From positions 1 through 36,165 of the forward strand of contig NVXL01000031.1 in the NCBI GenBank assembly GCA_002746115.1: 36,165 bases of DNA. Reading direction: 5' to 3'. The stretch's first letter is position 1; each line of letters starts with the position of its first letter. The translations under genes and the position numbers were made by a program. The DNA is from Alteromonadaceae bacterium (GTDB lineage: Bacteria; Pseudomonadota; Gammaproteobacteria; Pseudomonadales; Cellvibrionaceae). The notes under the pieces were generated by a model, which worked only from the letters and a program-made list of their open reading frames with translations, was not told where the DNA came from and did not search any database. Shown in pieces: positions 1 through 7,630 of the stretch.

Positions 1-2
1 AG

Positions 3-2012
3 AAATTACTTTCAGCATCTAACTTACGTATTAAACAGGCACTGGATGTTTGCGAAGCCAGTGTCATGGTGGCGGACGATGACTTAAACATCGTTTATAT
101 GAACGAAGCCAGTGTTAAAATGATGACTAATCGAGAGGGCGCGATTCGTAAGCATCTACCAAATTTCACCGCCAAGAGCCTAATGGGGGTTTGCGTGGAT
201 GACTTCCATGTTAAACCCGGACATCAGCGTAAATTATTGTCAGAACTGAAAAATAGCTATTCTACCGAACTTAAGCTCTCTGGTTTAGTTTTCGGTTTGA
301 TCGCGACGCCAATCTTTGATGCTAGTAATCACCGCATCGGCACCGTCGTTGAGTGGGATGATAAAACCGAAAGAGTCGCTCAAGAGCTCGAAGATAAACG
401 CATCGCAGATGAAAACGCCAGGGTGCGTGAAGCGCTTGATAATGTGACCGCCAATGTAATGATTGCCGATAACGATGCTAATATTATTTATCTAAATAAA
501 GCTGTAGAAGGCATGATGCGTAATGCTGAGAGTGATCTGAAAAAAGATCTGCCTAATTTCGACTCAAGTAAATTACTTGGCGCCAATATTGATACCTTCC
601 ATCGTAATCCACATCATCAACGTAATATTATTCAAAACCTTACCCAGACCTATCACGGTAAAGCCGTTGCGGGTGGTCGTAGCTTCACGGTGATTGCGAA
701 CCCAGTGTTTAAAGAAGGCGAGCGCGTTGGCACGGTGGTCGAATGGGCGGATAAAACAGCAGAGCTTGGCATTGAATCTGAAATTGACACAATGATAGAA
801 GCGGCTAGTAATGGCGACTTTACTCGCCAAATTAAGTGTGATGGTAAAGATGGCTTTTTCTTAAATCTTAGTAAAGGCCTAAACGACTTAGTCGGTACTG
901 TCGAGGTGGCGCTTAATGACGTGATCCGCATGTTAGGGGCAATGGCGAAGGGGGATCTTTCTGAGCGTATTACTCGCGATTATGAGGGTGCGTTTGGGCA
1001 GTTAAAAGCGGACGCCAATAGCACTGCCGATAAGCTGACTGAGGTGATCGGTAATATTCGAATAAGCGCCAAAACTATCACCACCTCTGCTGATGAGATC
1101 GCGCAAGGCAACGCGGATCTAAGTCAGCGTACAGAGGAGCAAGCGTCTTCGTTAGAGGAGACCGCGTCTAGTATGGAGGAGATGACTTCGACCGTTAAGC
1201 AAAGCTCCGAAAACGCCACTGAAGCTAATATCGTTGCACTTGATGCCCAAGAACGCGCACGTGAAGGCGGGGTGGTGGTGCAGAATGTGGTGATAGCGAT
1301 GGAGGGGATTAATCAGTCCAGTAAGAAAATTGCAGACATCATCGGGGTGATTGATGAAATCGCCTTCCAGACCAATCTACTGGCGCTTAATGCGGCGGTT
1401 GAAGCGGCAAGAGCAGGTGAGGAAGGGCGCGGCTTTGCTGTTGTGGCAGGGGAGGTTAGAAACTTAGCCCAACGTTCTGCAGCGGCTGCGAAAGAGATCA
1501 AAGACTTGATTCGCGATAGCGTGAGTAAGGTAAATGACGGTACTAAGCTGGTGAATAGGTCCGGTAAAACTTTGTCTGAGATTGTCTTGTCAGTCAACAA
1601 AGTGACGCAAATGGTTCAGGACATTGAGATGGCCTCTAAAGAGCAAACAAGTGGTATCGAACAAGTAAACACGGCCATAGCTCAGATGGATGAAATGACT
1701 CAGCAAAATGCAGCCTTGGTGGAACAAGCATCTGCTGCCGGGCAGTCGATGGCTGATCAGGCGAAATCGATGACGAACGTGATTGGGTTTTTTAGCTCTG
1801 CAGGTGGTGACATGTCTCTGTCTCGAAATGAGAGCTACACGGCACCGAAAGCAAGTGCTGAGCCGCGATATGTAAGCAGCGGTAAGAGTAATAGTAAGAG
1901 TAGTAAGAGTAATAGTAATAGTAATAGTAATAGTAAGAGCGGATCGTTACGTAGTCAAAAATCGGTAGGCTTAGGTACGTCCAGTAGTAGCGATGAGTGG
2001 GAGGATTTCTAG
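3..2012 (+). CDS. Methyl-accepting chemotaxis protein with tandem PAS domains (5' end cut by window)
   Basis: Chemoreceptor that passes sensory input to CheA/CheW. The frame is open to the first base of the window and PAS sequence is already present before the first internal ATG at 66, so that ATG is not the true start; 669 codons are visible. Order: PAS 1 (about 3-390), PAS 2 (about 430-760), both with the pattern V(M)VADxDxNIxYxN and a later FHxxPxHQR, then HAMP-like segments (about 780-1060; two copies of a GDxxxRI motif), then the signalling domain, with the conserved hairpin tip [20 protein letters not shown] near 1350-1410. No membrane segment is seen in the visible part, so it may be cytosolic, or anchored by missing N-terminal sequence. 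The C terminus is a Ser/Asn/Lys-rich tether ending in EWEDF, which fits the xWxxF docking pentapeptide for CheR/CheB. cheR follows directly, supporting a dedicated adaptation pair. The ligand is unknown. Confidence 0.95.
   Translation, partial: KLLSASNLRIKQALDVCEASVMVADDDLNIVYMNEASVKMMTNREGAIRKHLPNFTAKSLMGVCVDDFHVKPGHQRKLLSELKNSYSTELKLSGLVFGLIATPIFDASNHRIGTVVEWDDKTERVAQELEDKRIADENARVREALDNVTANVMIADNDANIIYLNKAVEGMMRNAESDLKKDLPNFDSSKLLGANIDTFHRNPHHQRNIIQNLTQTYHGKAVAGGRSFTVIANPVFKEGERVGTVVEWADKTAELGIESEIDTMIEAASNGDFTRQIKCDGKDGFFLNLSKGLNDLVGTVEVALNDVIRMLGAMAKGDLSERITRDYEGAFGQLKADANSTADKLTEVIGNIRISAKTITTSADEIAQGNADLSQRTEEQASSLEETASSMEEMTSTVKQSSENATEANIVALDAQERAREGGVVVQNVVIAMEGINQSSKKIADIIGVIDEIAFQTNLLALNAAVEAARAGEEGRGFAVVAGEVRNLAQRSAAAAKEIKDLIRDSVSKVNDGTKLVNRSGKTLSEIVLSVNKVTQMVQDIEMASKEQTSGIEQVNTAIAQMDEMTQQNAALVEQASAAGQSMADQAKSMTNVIGFFSSAGGDMSLSRNESYTAPKASAEPRYVSSGKSNSKSSKSNSNSNSNSKSGSLRSQKSVGLGTSSSSDEWEDF
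1884..1940 (+). repeat. In-frame AGTAAT/AGTAAG microsatellite in the receptor tether
   Basis: Nineteen consecutive codons are only AGT, AAT, AAG or AGC. The core at 1908-1931 is four perfect AGTAAT copies, with AGTAAG variants on both sides. It encodes an alternating Ser-Asn/Lys tether just before the EWEDF docking tail. Gain or loss of a 6-bp unit would keep the frame and only change tether length. Confidence 0.9.
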
Positions 2013-2095
2013 AGCACTCAGAAACAAGAGGGTGTTTGCTATTAACCAAAAGGCCACCCTATTCCCCCTCTGGAAAACAACTTTAAAGGTTAGTC

Positions 2096-2944
2096 GTGGC
2101 AAATTCCTCTGCGAAAAATGACTTTTCTGAGCGTGAATTCCCCATGACCTCGCGGGACTTCGATCAGATTCGTAATTTAGCTTACTCTTTAACGGGTATT
2201 AAGCTCAGCGAACATAAAAAAAATATGATCTATGGGCGCCTTGCTCGTCGATTACGATTTTTAGATATTGCTACCTTTGAAGGTTATTGTGATTTATTGA
2301 CGAAAGATAACTCTCCAGAGCACGGCGAGTTCATTAACTCCATTACTACGAATCTGACATCGTTCTTCCGAGAAAATCATCATTTTGATTATCTTGTTAA
2401 TCAAGCATTGCCGCAACTTCAGAAAACTAACGGAGGCCATAAGAAAATTCGTATTTGGTCTGCGGGCTGCTCCACAGGTGAAGAGCCATATTCGATTAGC
2501 ATGAGCGTTAAACTATTGCATTCGTTGACTAATTGGGATGTAAAAATATTGGCGACAGATCTTGATTCTAATGTGATAGAAAAAGCCTCAAGCGGCATCT
2601 ACGCTGAAGAGCGGGTCGAGAGTGTCGAGAAAAAGTATCACAAATTCTACAGTCGTCATAAAACCGATGGCACTGTCCTTGTCAATGAAAAAGCACGCGA
2701 ACTTATCCGCTTCAATCAGCTGAATTTACTTGAAAACTGGCCAATGAGAGGCACATTTGACATTATATTTTGTCGCAATGTGGTCATTTACTTTGATGTT
2801 GAAACACAGAAAAACCTATTCGAACGGTACGCGGAAATAATGAACCCTAACGGTATATTGTTTATTGGGCATTCAGAGAGTTTGCATAATATCTCCAACC
2901 GCTTTACCGCTATAGGCCGCACGATTTACCGGAGGGTTCGCTAA
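2096..2944 (+). CDS. cheR: Chemotaxis protein methyltransferase CheR
   Basis: Transfers methyl groups from S-adenosylmethionine to glutamates of chemoreceptors during adaptation. At 282 aa it has normal family length. The N-terminal helical CheR_N part (about 20-75) is followed by the SAM-binding fold with IWSAGCSTGEEPYS near residue 122 and the CRNVVIYFD motif near residue 226, both typical of CheR. The start is GTG at 2096, chosen for the AAAGG at 2085-2089 with suitable spacing. It follows the receptor gene by 83 bp and abuts cheD with no gap (its TAA ends at 2944 and cheD starts at 2945), so the two are very probably co-transcribed. The adjacent receptor's EWEDF tail suggests the pentapeptide-binding type of CheR. 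Confidence 0.95.
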   Translation: MANSSAKNDFSEREFPMTSRDFDQIRNLAYSLTGIKLSEHKKNMIYGRLARRLRFLDIATFEGYCDLLTKDNSPEHGEFINSITTNLTSFFRENHHFDYLVNQALPQLQKTNGGHKKIRIWSAGCSTGEEPYSISMSVKLLHSLTNWDVKILATDLDSNVIEKASSGIYAEERVESVEKKYHKFYSRHKTDGTVLVNEKARELIRFNQLNLLENWPMRGTFDIIFCRNVVIYFDVETQKNLFERYAEIMNPNGILFIGHSESLHNISNRFTAIGRTIYRRVR

Positions 2945-3586
2945 GTGCGTCATCGAGAGAAGTTGGATACTCCTGTGATCAAAGGGTTTGAACATGTTAA
3001 CCGTTATTGGGATCCCAATATGGGTATGCCCACGGCCAAAATCTTGCCCGGCGAGTGTTATGTCAGCAATCGTGCAGAGATGATTGTTACCGTGCTTGGG
3101 TCGTGTATTTCTGCGTGTATTCGCGACGTTAACATTGGCGTCGGCGGCATGAACCACTTTATGCTGCCTGTGCAGGGGCATTCCAAGGGCGCTAGTCGGG
3201 CTTATCTTGAAACCTCAGCTCTGTGTTATGGCAACTGGGCGATGGAGTTTTTGATTAATGAGATCCTGAAGCAGGGTGGGCAAAAGAGAAACCTAGAGGT
3301 TAAACTCTTTGGTGGTGGCAAAGTCCTAAGCTCTATGGACACCATTGATGTTGGCGAGCGAAATATCAATTTTGTGCAAGACTACCTAAAAAAAGAAGGG
3401 CTAAAAGTTGTCGCTATGGATCTTGGTTGTCAGTGTCCGCGCAAAGTGCTGTACTTTTCTGATACTGGTGCTGTGAAGTTGAAGCGCTTGAGGGTTCAGG
3501 CAAACAATACTATTGAGAAGCGTGAGCGCGACTATATCGATAATTTGCGCCGAAAACCCAATACCGGGGAAGTGGAATTATTTTAA
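2945..3586 (+). CDS. cheD: Chemoreceptor glutamine deamidase CheD
   Basis: CheD deamidates specific glutamines of chemoreceptors and, in some species, interacts with CheC or CheY to tune adaptation. The 213-aa protein carries the catalytic Cys in VTVLGSCISACI (about residue 57) and the His in GGMNHFMLP (about residue 75), plus the family motif KLFGGGKVL. Start is GTG at 2945, immediately after the cheR stop, which suggests translational coupling. The order cheR-cheD-cheB is common in gammaproteobacterial chemotaxis clusters. The C-terminal 30 residues are basic and look like an extension beyond the core. Confidence 0.93.
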   Translation: MRHREKLDTPVIKGFEHVNRYWDPNMGMPTAKILPGECYVSNRAEMIVTVLGSCISACIRDVNIGVGGMNHFMLPVQGHSKGASRAYLETSALCYGNWAMEFLINEILKQGGQKRNLEVKLFGGGKVLSSMDTIDVGERNINFVQDYLKKEGLKVVAMDLGCQCPRKVLYFSDTGAVKLKRLRVQANNTIEKRERDYIDNLRRKPNTGEVELF

Positions 3587-3610
3587 TTTGTTCAGTGTGG
3601 TGATTTGTGC

Positions 3611-4690
3611 ATGAGAATTGACGCATCAAAGAAAATAAAAGTGCTGATTGTTGATGACTCGGCACTGATTCGAGCTCTGTTAACTGAAATGCTAGGCGGT
3701 GACCCTCGTTTAGAAGTTGTGGCTTGCGCGAAAGATGCCTACGAAGCTCGTGAGTTGATCAAGGTGCACGACCCCGACGTACTGACGCTCGATATCGAAA
3801 TGCCGAAAATGAACGGTATTACCTTTTTGAAGAACCTCATGCGTTTACGGCCCATGCCGGTAGTGATGATTTCCACGCTGACGCAAACCGGGGCGCCTGC
3901 GACCTTAGAGGCCTTAGAGCTTGGGGCGGTAGATTTTTTTGGCAAGCCCAAAGCGGATACGAAAGATGCCATAGAGGTTTATAGCCATGCCATTATTGAT
4001 AAGGTGGTGGCTGCCGCTCGAATAAACATTCGATCCGTGGCTGACCGGCCCGCACATATTCTCGGCGGTAACAAGAACCGTAGTGTCAACGAAAAACTCA
4101 TTGAAGATCGCAAATTGCGCAATGGGTTTATTTGCGCGATCGGCGGATCGACAGGTGGCACCGAAGCAATAAAAGAGGTTGTAGCGGCAATGCCCGTGAA
4201 TTCGCCACCCTTAGTGGTGACGCAACATATTCCGGAGAGCTTTAGTCGCTCCTTTGCCGCGAGGGTAGATAGCTTGTCCGCAGTTACCGTCTGCGAGGCT
4301 GAGCACGATCAACGCATACTCCGTGGCCATGTCTACATCGCTCCAGGGCACTCACATATGCGTATTGTGAGAAGTACCAGCGGCTATGTTTGTAAGCTTG
4401 AGGCCGGTCAGCATGTGAATCGACACCGGCCTTCGGTCGAGGTTCTGTTTGACTCCGTGGTCGCATGTGCAGGCAAGCGTGCCGTAGGCGTCATACTTAC
4501 GGGCATGGGGGCGGATGGTTCGGAAGCCTTGTTGCGTATGCGTGAGCTAGGCTGTTTGACTGTTGCTCAAGACGAGAAAACAAGTGTTGTTTGGGGAATG
4601 CCTGGTGTCGCAGTGAAAATCAATGCGGCGGAGAAAATCTTGCCTCTGGATAATATTTCTAACGCAATTTTGAATGCGGCGTTTATGTAA
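3611..4690 (+). CDS. cheB: Chemotaxis response regulator protein-glutamate methylesterase CheB
   Basis: Removes methyl groups from (and deamidates) receptor glutamates; activated by phosphorylation from CheA. Receiver domain at residues about 9-125 with acidic pair D15/D16, phospho-acceptor D61 in LTLDIEMPKMNG, and the conserved Thr (ISTLT) and Lys (GKPK). The methylesterase domain (about 170-357) has the catalytic Ser in AIGGSTGGTEA, the His in VVTQHIP and the Asp in GMGADGSEAL, so the triad is intact. I place the start at ATG 3611 (359 aa) because GGTGA at 3598-3602 is correctly spaced for it; a TTG two codons upstream (3605) is too close to that site. It is the last gene of the che group; 170 bp of AT-rich DNA follows before hsbA. 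Confidence 0.95.
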   Translation: MRIDASKKIKVLIVDDSALIRALLTEMLGGDPRLEVVACAKDAYEARELIKVHDPDVLTLDIEMPKMNGITFLKNLMRLRPMPVVMISTLTQTGAPATLEALELGAVDFFGKPKADTKDAIEVYSHAIIDKVVAAARINIRSVADRPAHILGGNKNRSVNEKLIEDRKLRNGFICAIGGSTGGTEAIKEVVAAMPVNSPPLVVTQHIPESFSRSFAARVDSLSAVTVCEAEHDQRILRGHVYIAPGHSHMRIVRSTSGYVCKLEAGQHVNRHRPSVEVLFDSVVACAGKRAVGVILTGMGADGSEALLRMRELGCLTVAQDEKTSVVWGMPGVAVKINAAEKILPLDNISNAILNAAFM

Positions 4691-4860
4691 GCGTATATTT
4701 TGAGCTATGCTTACAAAGATAGGCCGCTAAATGCCTTAGTTAGTGTTATAAATAAGGTTTAATAGAAGAAAAAGTTTAATTTTGCTCTAATATTAAATAA
4801 AATAGCCGCTACGAGCGAACTAGCTGCATTGTTAAGTTTAACGCCCTTGGGAAATACTTT

Positions 4861-5169
4861 ATGTCAATAACATCATCACTCACATCAAATGGTGAGGTAC
4901 TTAATATCTCCATCGCAGGTCGATTTGACGCGTCTTGTTTGGAGGAGTTTCGCAAGAGTTTCGAAGACGACAACTCAGGAGGGCTGAAAAGTTACGTTGT
5001 TGATTTGTCTGAGACCATTCACCTAGATAGCTCAGCACTTGGTATGCTTCTTGTACTGCGTGACCATGCTGGTGGTGATAAGGCCGATATTACGATCGAT
5101 AACTGCTCTCCTGAAGTGAAAAAAATCTTCACGATATCAAGTTTTGAACAGCTATTTAATATCAAATAA
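4861..5169 (+). CDS. hsbA: STAS-domain anti-anti-sigma factor, HsbA-like
   Basis: Small (102 aa) STAS protein of the SpoIIAA class. It has the phospho-serine motif LDSSALGML, with D56 followed by S57, the residue expected to be phosphorylated by a partner kinase. It is followed by a REC-PP2C-HATPase protein and then an Hpt protein, the same three-gene set as hsbA-hsbR-hptB in Pseudomonas aeruginosa (there in the opposite listing order). In that system unphosphorylated HsbA binds the anti-sigma factor FlgM, freeing FliA, while phosphorylated HsbA favours sessile growth. The assignment of partner and output here is by analogy; flgM is not in the window. Start ATG 4861 has only a weak upstream GGGAAA site at 4849-4854. 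Confidence 0.88.
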   Translation: MSITSSLTSNGEVLNISIAGRFDASCLEEFRKSFEDDNSGGLKSYVVDLSETIHLDSSALGMLLVLRDHAGGDKADITIDNCSPEVKKIFTISSFEQLFNIK

Positions 5170-5287
5170 CGCCCTGCAATTAAAGCTTGTGCTTAAGCTT
5201 ACCATTCTCCATGACTGAATGAATGGAGAGGGCTCGGGCACTGGCGGTTGCGGCGGCAAAACACCCATTAATGCATGAGAATACTCA

Positions 5288-7015
5288 TTGAGAATTGATG
5301 CCGAAGATCCCCTTAAAATACTCATCGCTGAGGACTCTGCGACTGATCGCCTAATTCTTGAGTCCATTGTTGCGCAAGCGGGGCATGTGCCCATTGGGGT
5401 TGCCGATGGTTTAGAGGCGATTGCCGCCTATAAAATGACCCCGCCGGATATCGTGCTGTTGGATGTCATGATGCCAAATATGGGCGGTATTGAAGCGGCT
5501 GGCCAAATTCGCGCGCTTAACAATAATGATTTTATCCCAATCATTTTTCTGACCTCATTGAACGACCCTGAATCACTCGTTAAGTGCTTGGAGTCGGGCG
5601 GGGATGACTTTATCCCTAAGCCCTACAATCGTGTGGTATTACAGTCTAAAATCAAAGCATTTGGCCGTATGCGCAGCATGCACCAAACGGTGCTTGCGCA
5701 AAAAGAGCAAATCGAAGCTAACAACCTGCATCTCATTCAAGAGCAGACGGTTGCTAAGCAGGTGTTTGATAAAATTGCTCATACCGGTTGCCTAGATCGA
5801 GGCAATATTCGTCATTACATGTCACCTCTAGCGGTGTTTAATGGCGATGTTTTGGTTTCTGAAGTCAGCCCTAGCGGTAATATGCTTGTGCTGTTAGGCG
5901 ATTTTACCGGGCATGGTCTACCTGCAGCGATTGGCTCTATGCCACTAGCTACGACCTTTTACGGGATGGTGCGTAAAGGTTTCAGTATGTCCGATGTACT
6001 CCGAGAGATTAACCAAAAGCTACACGAAATTTTACCTGTCGGGTTTTTCTGCTGTGCCATCTGTGTGGACTTTAACTTCAAAGAGAGCAGCGTCAAAATT
6101 TGGAATGGGGGATTGCCGGAAGCTTTTCTCTATCGTAAAAGTACTGAAGATTATCAACTGATTGGTTCTGGGAATTTACCGCTTGGTGTAATGCCCAGCA
6201 AGAATTTTACTGGTGAATCAGTCACTTTGGATCTTGAATACGGCGATCGCCTTTTTATGTGGTCGGACGGTGCGTTTGAGGCTCGTAATAAACGCGGAGA
6301 AATGTTTGGTGAGAAACGCTTGCACCAAATACTCTATCAAAATAAAGATAAAGACACGCTTTTTGACGACATTCTACGGCGCGTTCAGCAACATATTGGT
6401 TCTGGCGAGAAAGATGATGACATCTCTCTTGTTGAAATTGAAATGCAAGATCTCGACATTAAACCGAGTTACGACATTAGTTCTGAAAGGCGTAAAGGAT
6501 CACTGGCAGATTGGAGTATGCAGTTTAACCTACCCGAGTCGAGCCTTAAAGGTTTTGACCCGCTGCCATTATTGATGAACGTAATGTCTGAAGTGCCGGG
6601 GCTTAAACAGCATCGCACGCCGCTATACACGATCTTAGCGGAGCTTTACGCAAACGCCTTGGAGCATGGGGTGCTGGGCTTATCATCCTCGCTTAAAGCG
6701 ACGTCAGGAGGTTTTACCGAGTTTTATACCGAAAAAAACGAGCGTTTGAAAAGTCTCACCGAAGGCACCGTTGGTTTTACCCTCGAGCATTTTGCGGACG
6801 ATAAAGGCGGATTGCTTAAAATTCGAGTAAAAGACTCCGGTCCGGGCTTTGAGTTCGAGAATAAAACAATTCGCCCAGAAGGTGATGAGGTAAGAGAAAA
6901 CGAAGATTATTTCGGTAGAGGCTTTACTCTGATGAACTCTTTGTGTGAATCACTTATAGTGCACCCGCCGGGTAATGATATTGAGGTTGCCTACCGCTGG
7001 AGTCATGATGCTTAG
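5288..7015 (+). CDS. hsbR: Response regulator with PP2C phosphatase and HATPase kinase domains, HsbR-like
   Basis: A 575-aa, three-domain partner-switching regulator. Receiver domain (about 10-125): D59 in IVLLDVMMP, Thr in FLTS, Lys in PKPYN. SpoIIE-type PP2C domain (about 180-385): GDFTGHGLPAA and the metal-binding WSDGAFEARN and EKDDDISL motifs. C-terminal HATPase (about 420-575): N-box ELYANALEHG, DSGPGF and the GRGFTLM lid. It should therefore both phosphorylate and dephosphorylate the STAS protein encoded upstream, with direction set by receiver phosphorylation from the Hpt protein downstream. P. aeruginosa HsbR has this architecture and nearly this length. The only usable start is TTG 5288, since an in-frame TGA lies at 5276-5278 and no good ribosome binding site is visible; see the finding on a 13-nt insertion that may have displaced an ATG. 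Confidence 0.9.
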   Translation: MRIDAEDPLKILIAEDSATDRLILESIVAQAGHVPIGVADGLEAIAAYKMTPPDIVLLDVMMPNMGGIEAAGQIRALNNNDFIPIIFLTSLNDPESLVKCLESGGDDFIPKPYNRVVLQSKIKAFGRMRSMHQTVLAQKEQIEANNLHLIQEQTVAKQVFDKIAHTGCLDRGNIRHYMSPLAVFNGDVLVSEVSPSGNMLVLLGDFTGHGLPAAIGSMPLATTFYGMVRKGFSMSDVLREINQKLHEILPVGFFCCAICVDFNFKESSVKIWNGGLPEAFLYRKSTEDYQLIGSGNLPLGVMPSKNFTGESVTLDLEYGDRLFMWSDGAFEARNKRGEMFGEKRLHQILYQNKDKDTLFDDILRRVQQHIGSGEKDDDISLVEIEMQDLDIKPSYDISSERRKGSLADWSMQFNLPESSLKGFDPLPLLMNVMSEVPGLKQHRTPLYTILAELYANALEHGVLGLSSSLKATSGGFTEFYTEKNERLKSLTEGTVGFTLEHFADDKGGLLKIRVKDSGPGFEFENKTIRPEGDEVRENEDYFGRGFTLMNSLCESLIVHPPGNDIEVAYRWSHDA

Positions 7016-7030
7016 ATTACAAATGACTGG

Positions 7031-7058
7031 GTTTACAAATCATAATGTTTACAAATCA
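7031..7058 (+). repeat. Direct repeat GTTTACAAATCA x2
   Basis: The 12-bp sequence GTTTACAAATCA occurs at 7031-7042 and again at 7047-7058, separated by TAAT (period 16), in the short gap between hsbR and hptB. A related TTACAAATGA lies just upstream at about 7016-7025. It could be a regulator site or a slippage product. Confidence 0.8.
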
Positions 7059-7082
7059 CAAATTTAATCGACGGGATAGCAA

Positions 7083-7424
7083 ATGAGTAAGCTTCACGCC
7101 ATTGATAGTGAGACCTTGGACAGTTTAAAGGACTTGCTCGGCGAGAATTTTAACCTGTTAATAGAAACATATATTGGTGACTCCAGCGAGCGTATGGGCC
7201 GCCTTAAAGAAGCGATTAAAGCTGATGATGACGATGGGGTTTGCGCTGAGGCTCACGGTATCAAAGGCAGCAGTCGCAATATTGGCGCTGTGGTAATCGG
7301 TGACCTTTGCGAGGTGCTGGAGACTCAGGCGCGTCAACAAGCGCTTGTTGACAAAGAGGAGCAATTCGCCGCTCTTGAGCAAGCTTTTGCCGATGTTTGT
7401 GAGGCTTTATCAGCGTACTTGTAA
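7083..7424 (+). CDS. hptB: Histidine phosphotransfer protein, HptB-like
   Basis: A single Hpt domain (113 aa) that relays phosphate from hybrid sensor kinases to a receiver. The phospho-histidine is H58 in the signature CAEAHGIKGSSRNIGA, close to the His57 position known for P. aeruginosa HptB. Its position 67 bp after the HsbR-like gene strongly suggests that HsbR's receiver is its target, completing an Hpt to HsbR to HsbA relay. The upstream hybrid kinases are not in the window. Start ATG 7083 follows a weak GGGATAG stretch. A hairpin with a T-run follows the stop, so this probably ends the transcript. Confidence 0.9.
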   Translation: MSKLHAIDSETLDSLKDLLGENFNLLIETYIGDSSERMGRLKEAIKADDDDGVCAEAHGIKGSSRNIGAVVIGDLCEVLETQARQQALVDKEEQFAALEQAFADVCEALSAYL

Positions 7425-7451
7425 TCCTCTTCATCTGTGTTACGTCATTCT

Positions 7452-7472
7452 AGGCCTTAGCGGCCTTTTCTT
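7452..7472 (+). terminator. Probable rho-independent terminator after hptB
   Basis: AGGCC (7452-7456) pairs with GGCCT (7462-7466) around a 5-nt loop, followed by TTTCTT. The stem is short but GC-rich, and it separates hptB from the sigma-54 element driving fliK. Confidence 0.6.
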
Positions 7473-7496
7473 AGTATTTCTTTTATCTAATCCTCT

Positions 7497-7512
7497 TGGC
7501 ACTCTCTTGGCA
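7497..7512 (+). promoter_or_regulatory. Sigma-54 (RpoN) promoter for fliK
   Basis: TGGCACTCTCTTGGCA matches TGGCACNNNNNTTGCW with exact -24/-12 spacing and one mismatch (TGGCA for TTGCA); GG and GC are both present. The expected start is near 7523, giving a leader of about 105 nt before fliK. An RpoN-dependent flagellar gene fits polar-flagellum hierarchies. Confidence 0.7.
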
Positions 7513-7630
7513 TAAGGCTTGCGTTAGCATCTTCATGAGTATGTTTATGCTCTTGTTGGCAAATGTAAGCGGCAAGAGTTTACCGCCTGCGTGTTTGTTG
7601 CGCATGGCTTAGCGGATATGGGGAAAACTA

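Noticed and set aside
4723-4730. GCCGCTAA resembling a sigma-28 -10 box upstream of hsbA
   Set aside because: One mismatch and no TAAA-like -35 element at the expected distance.
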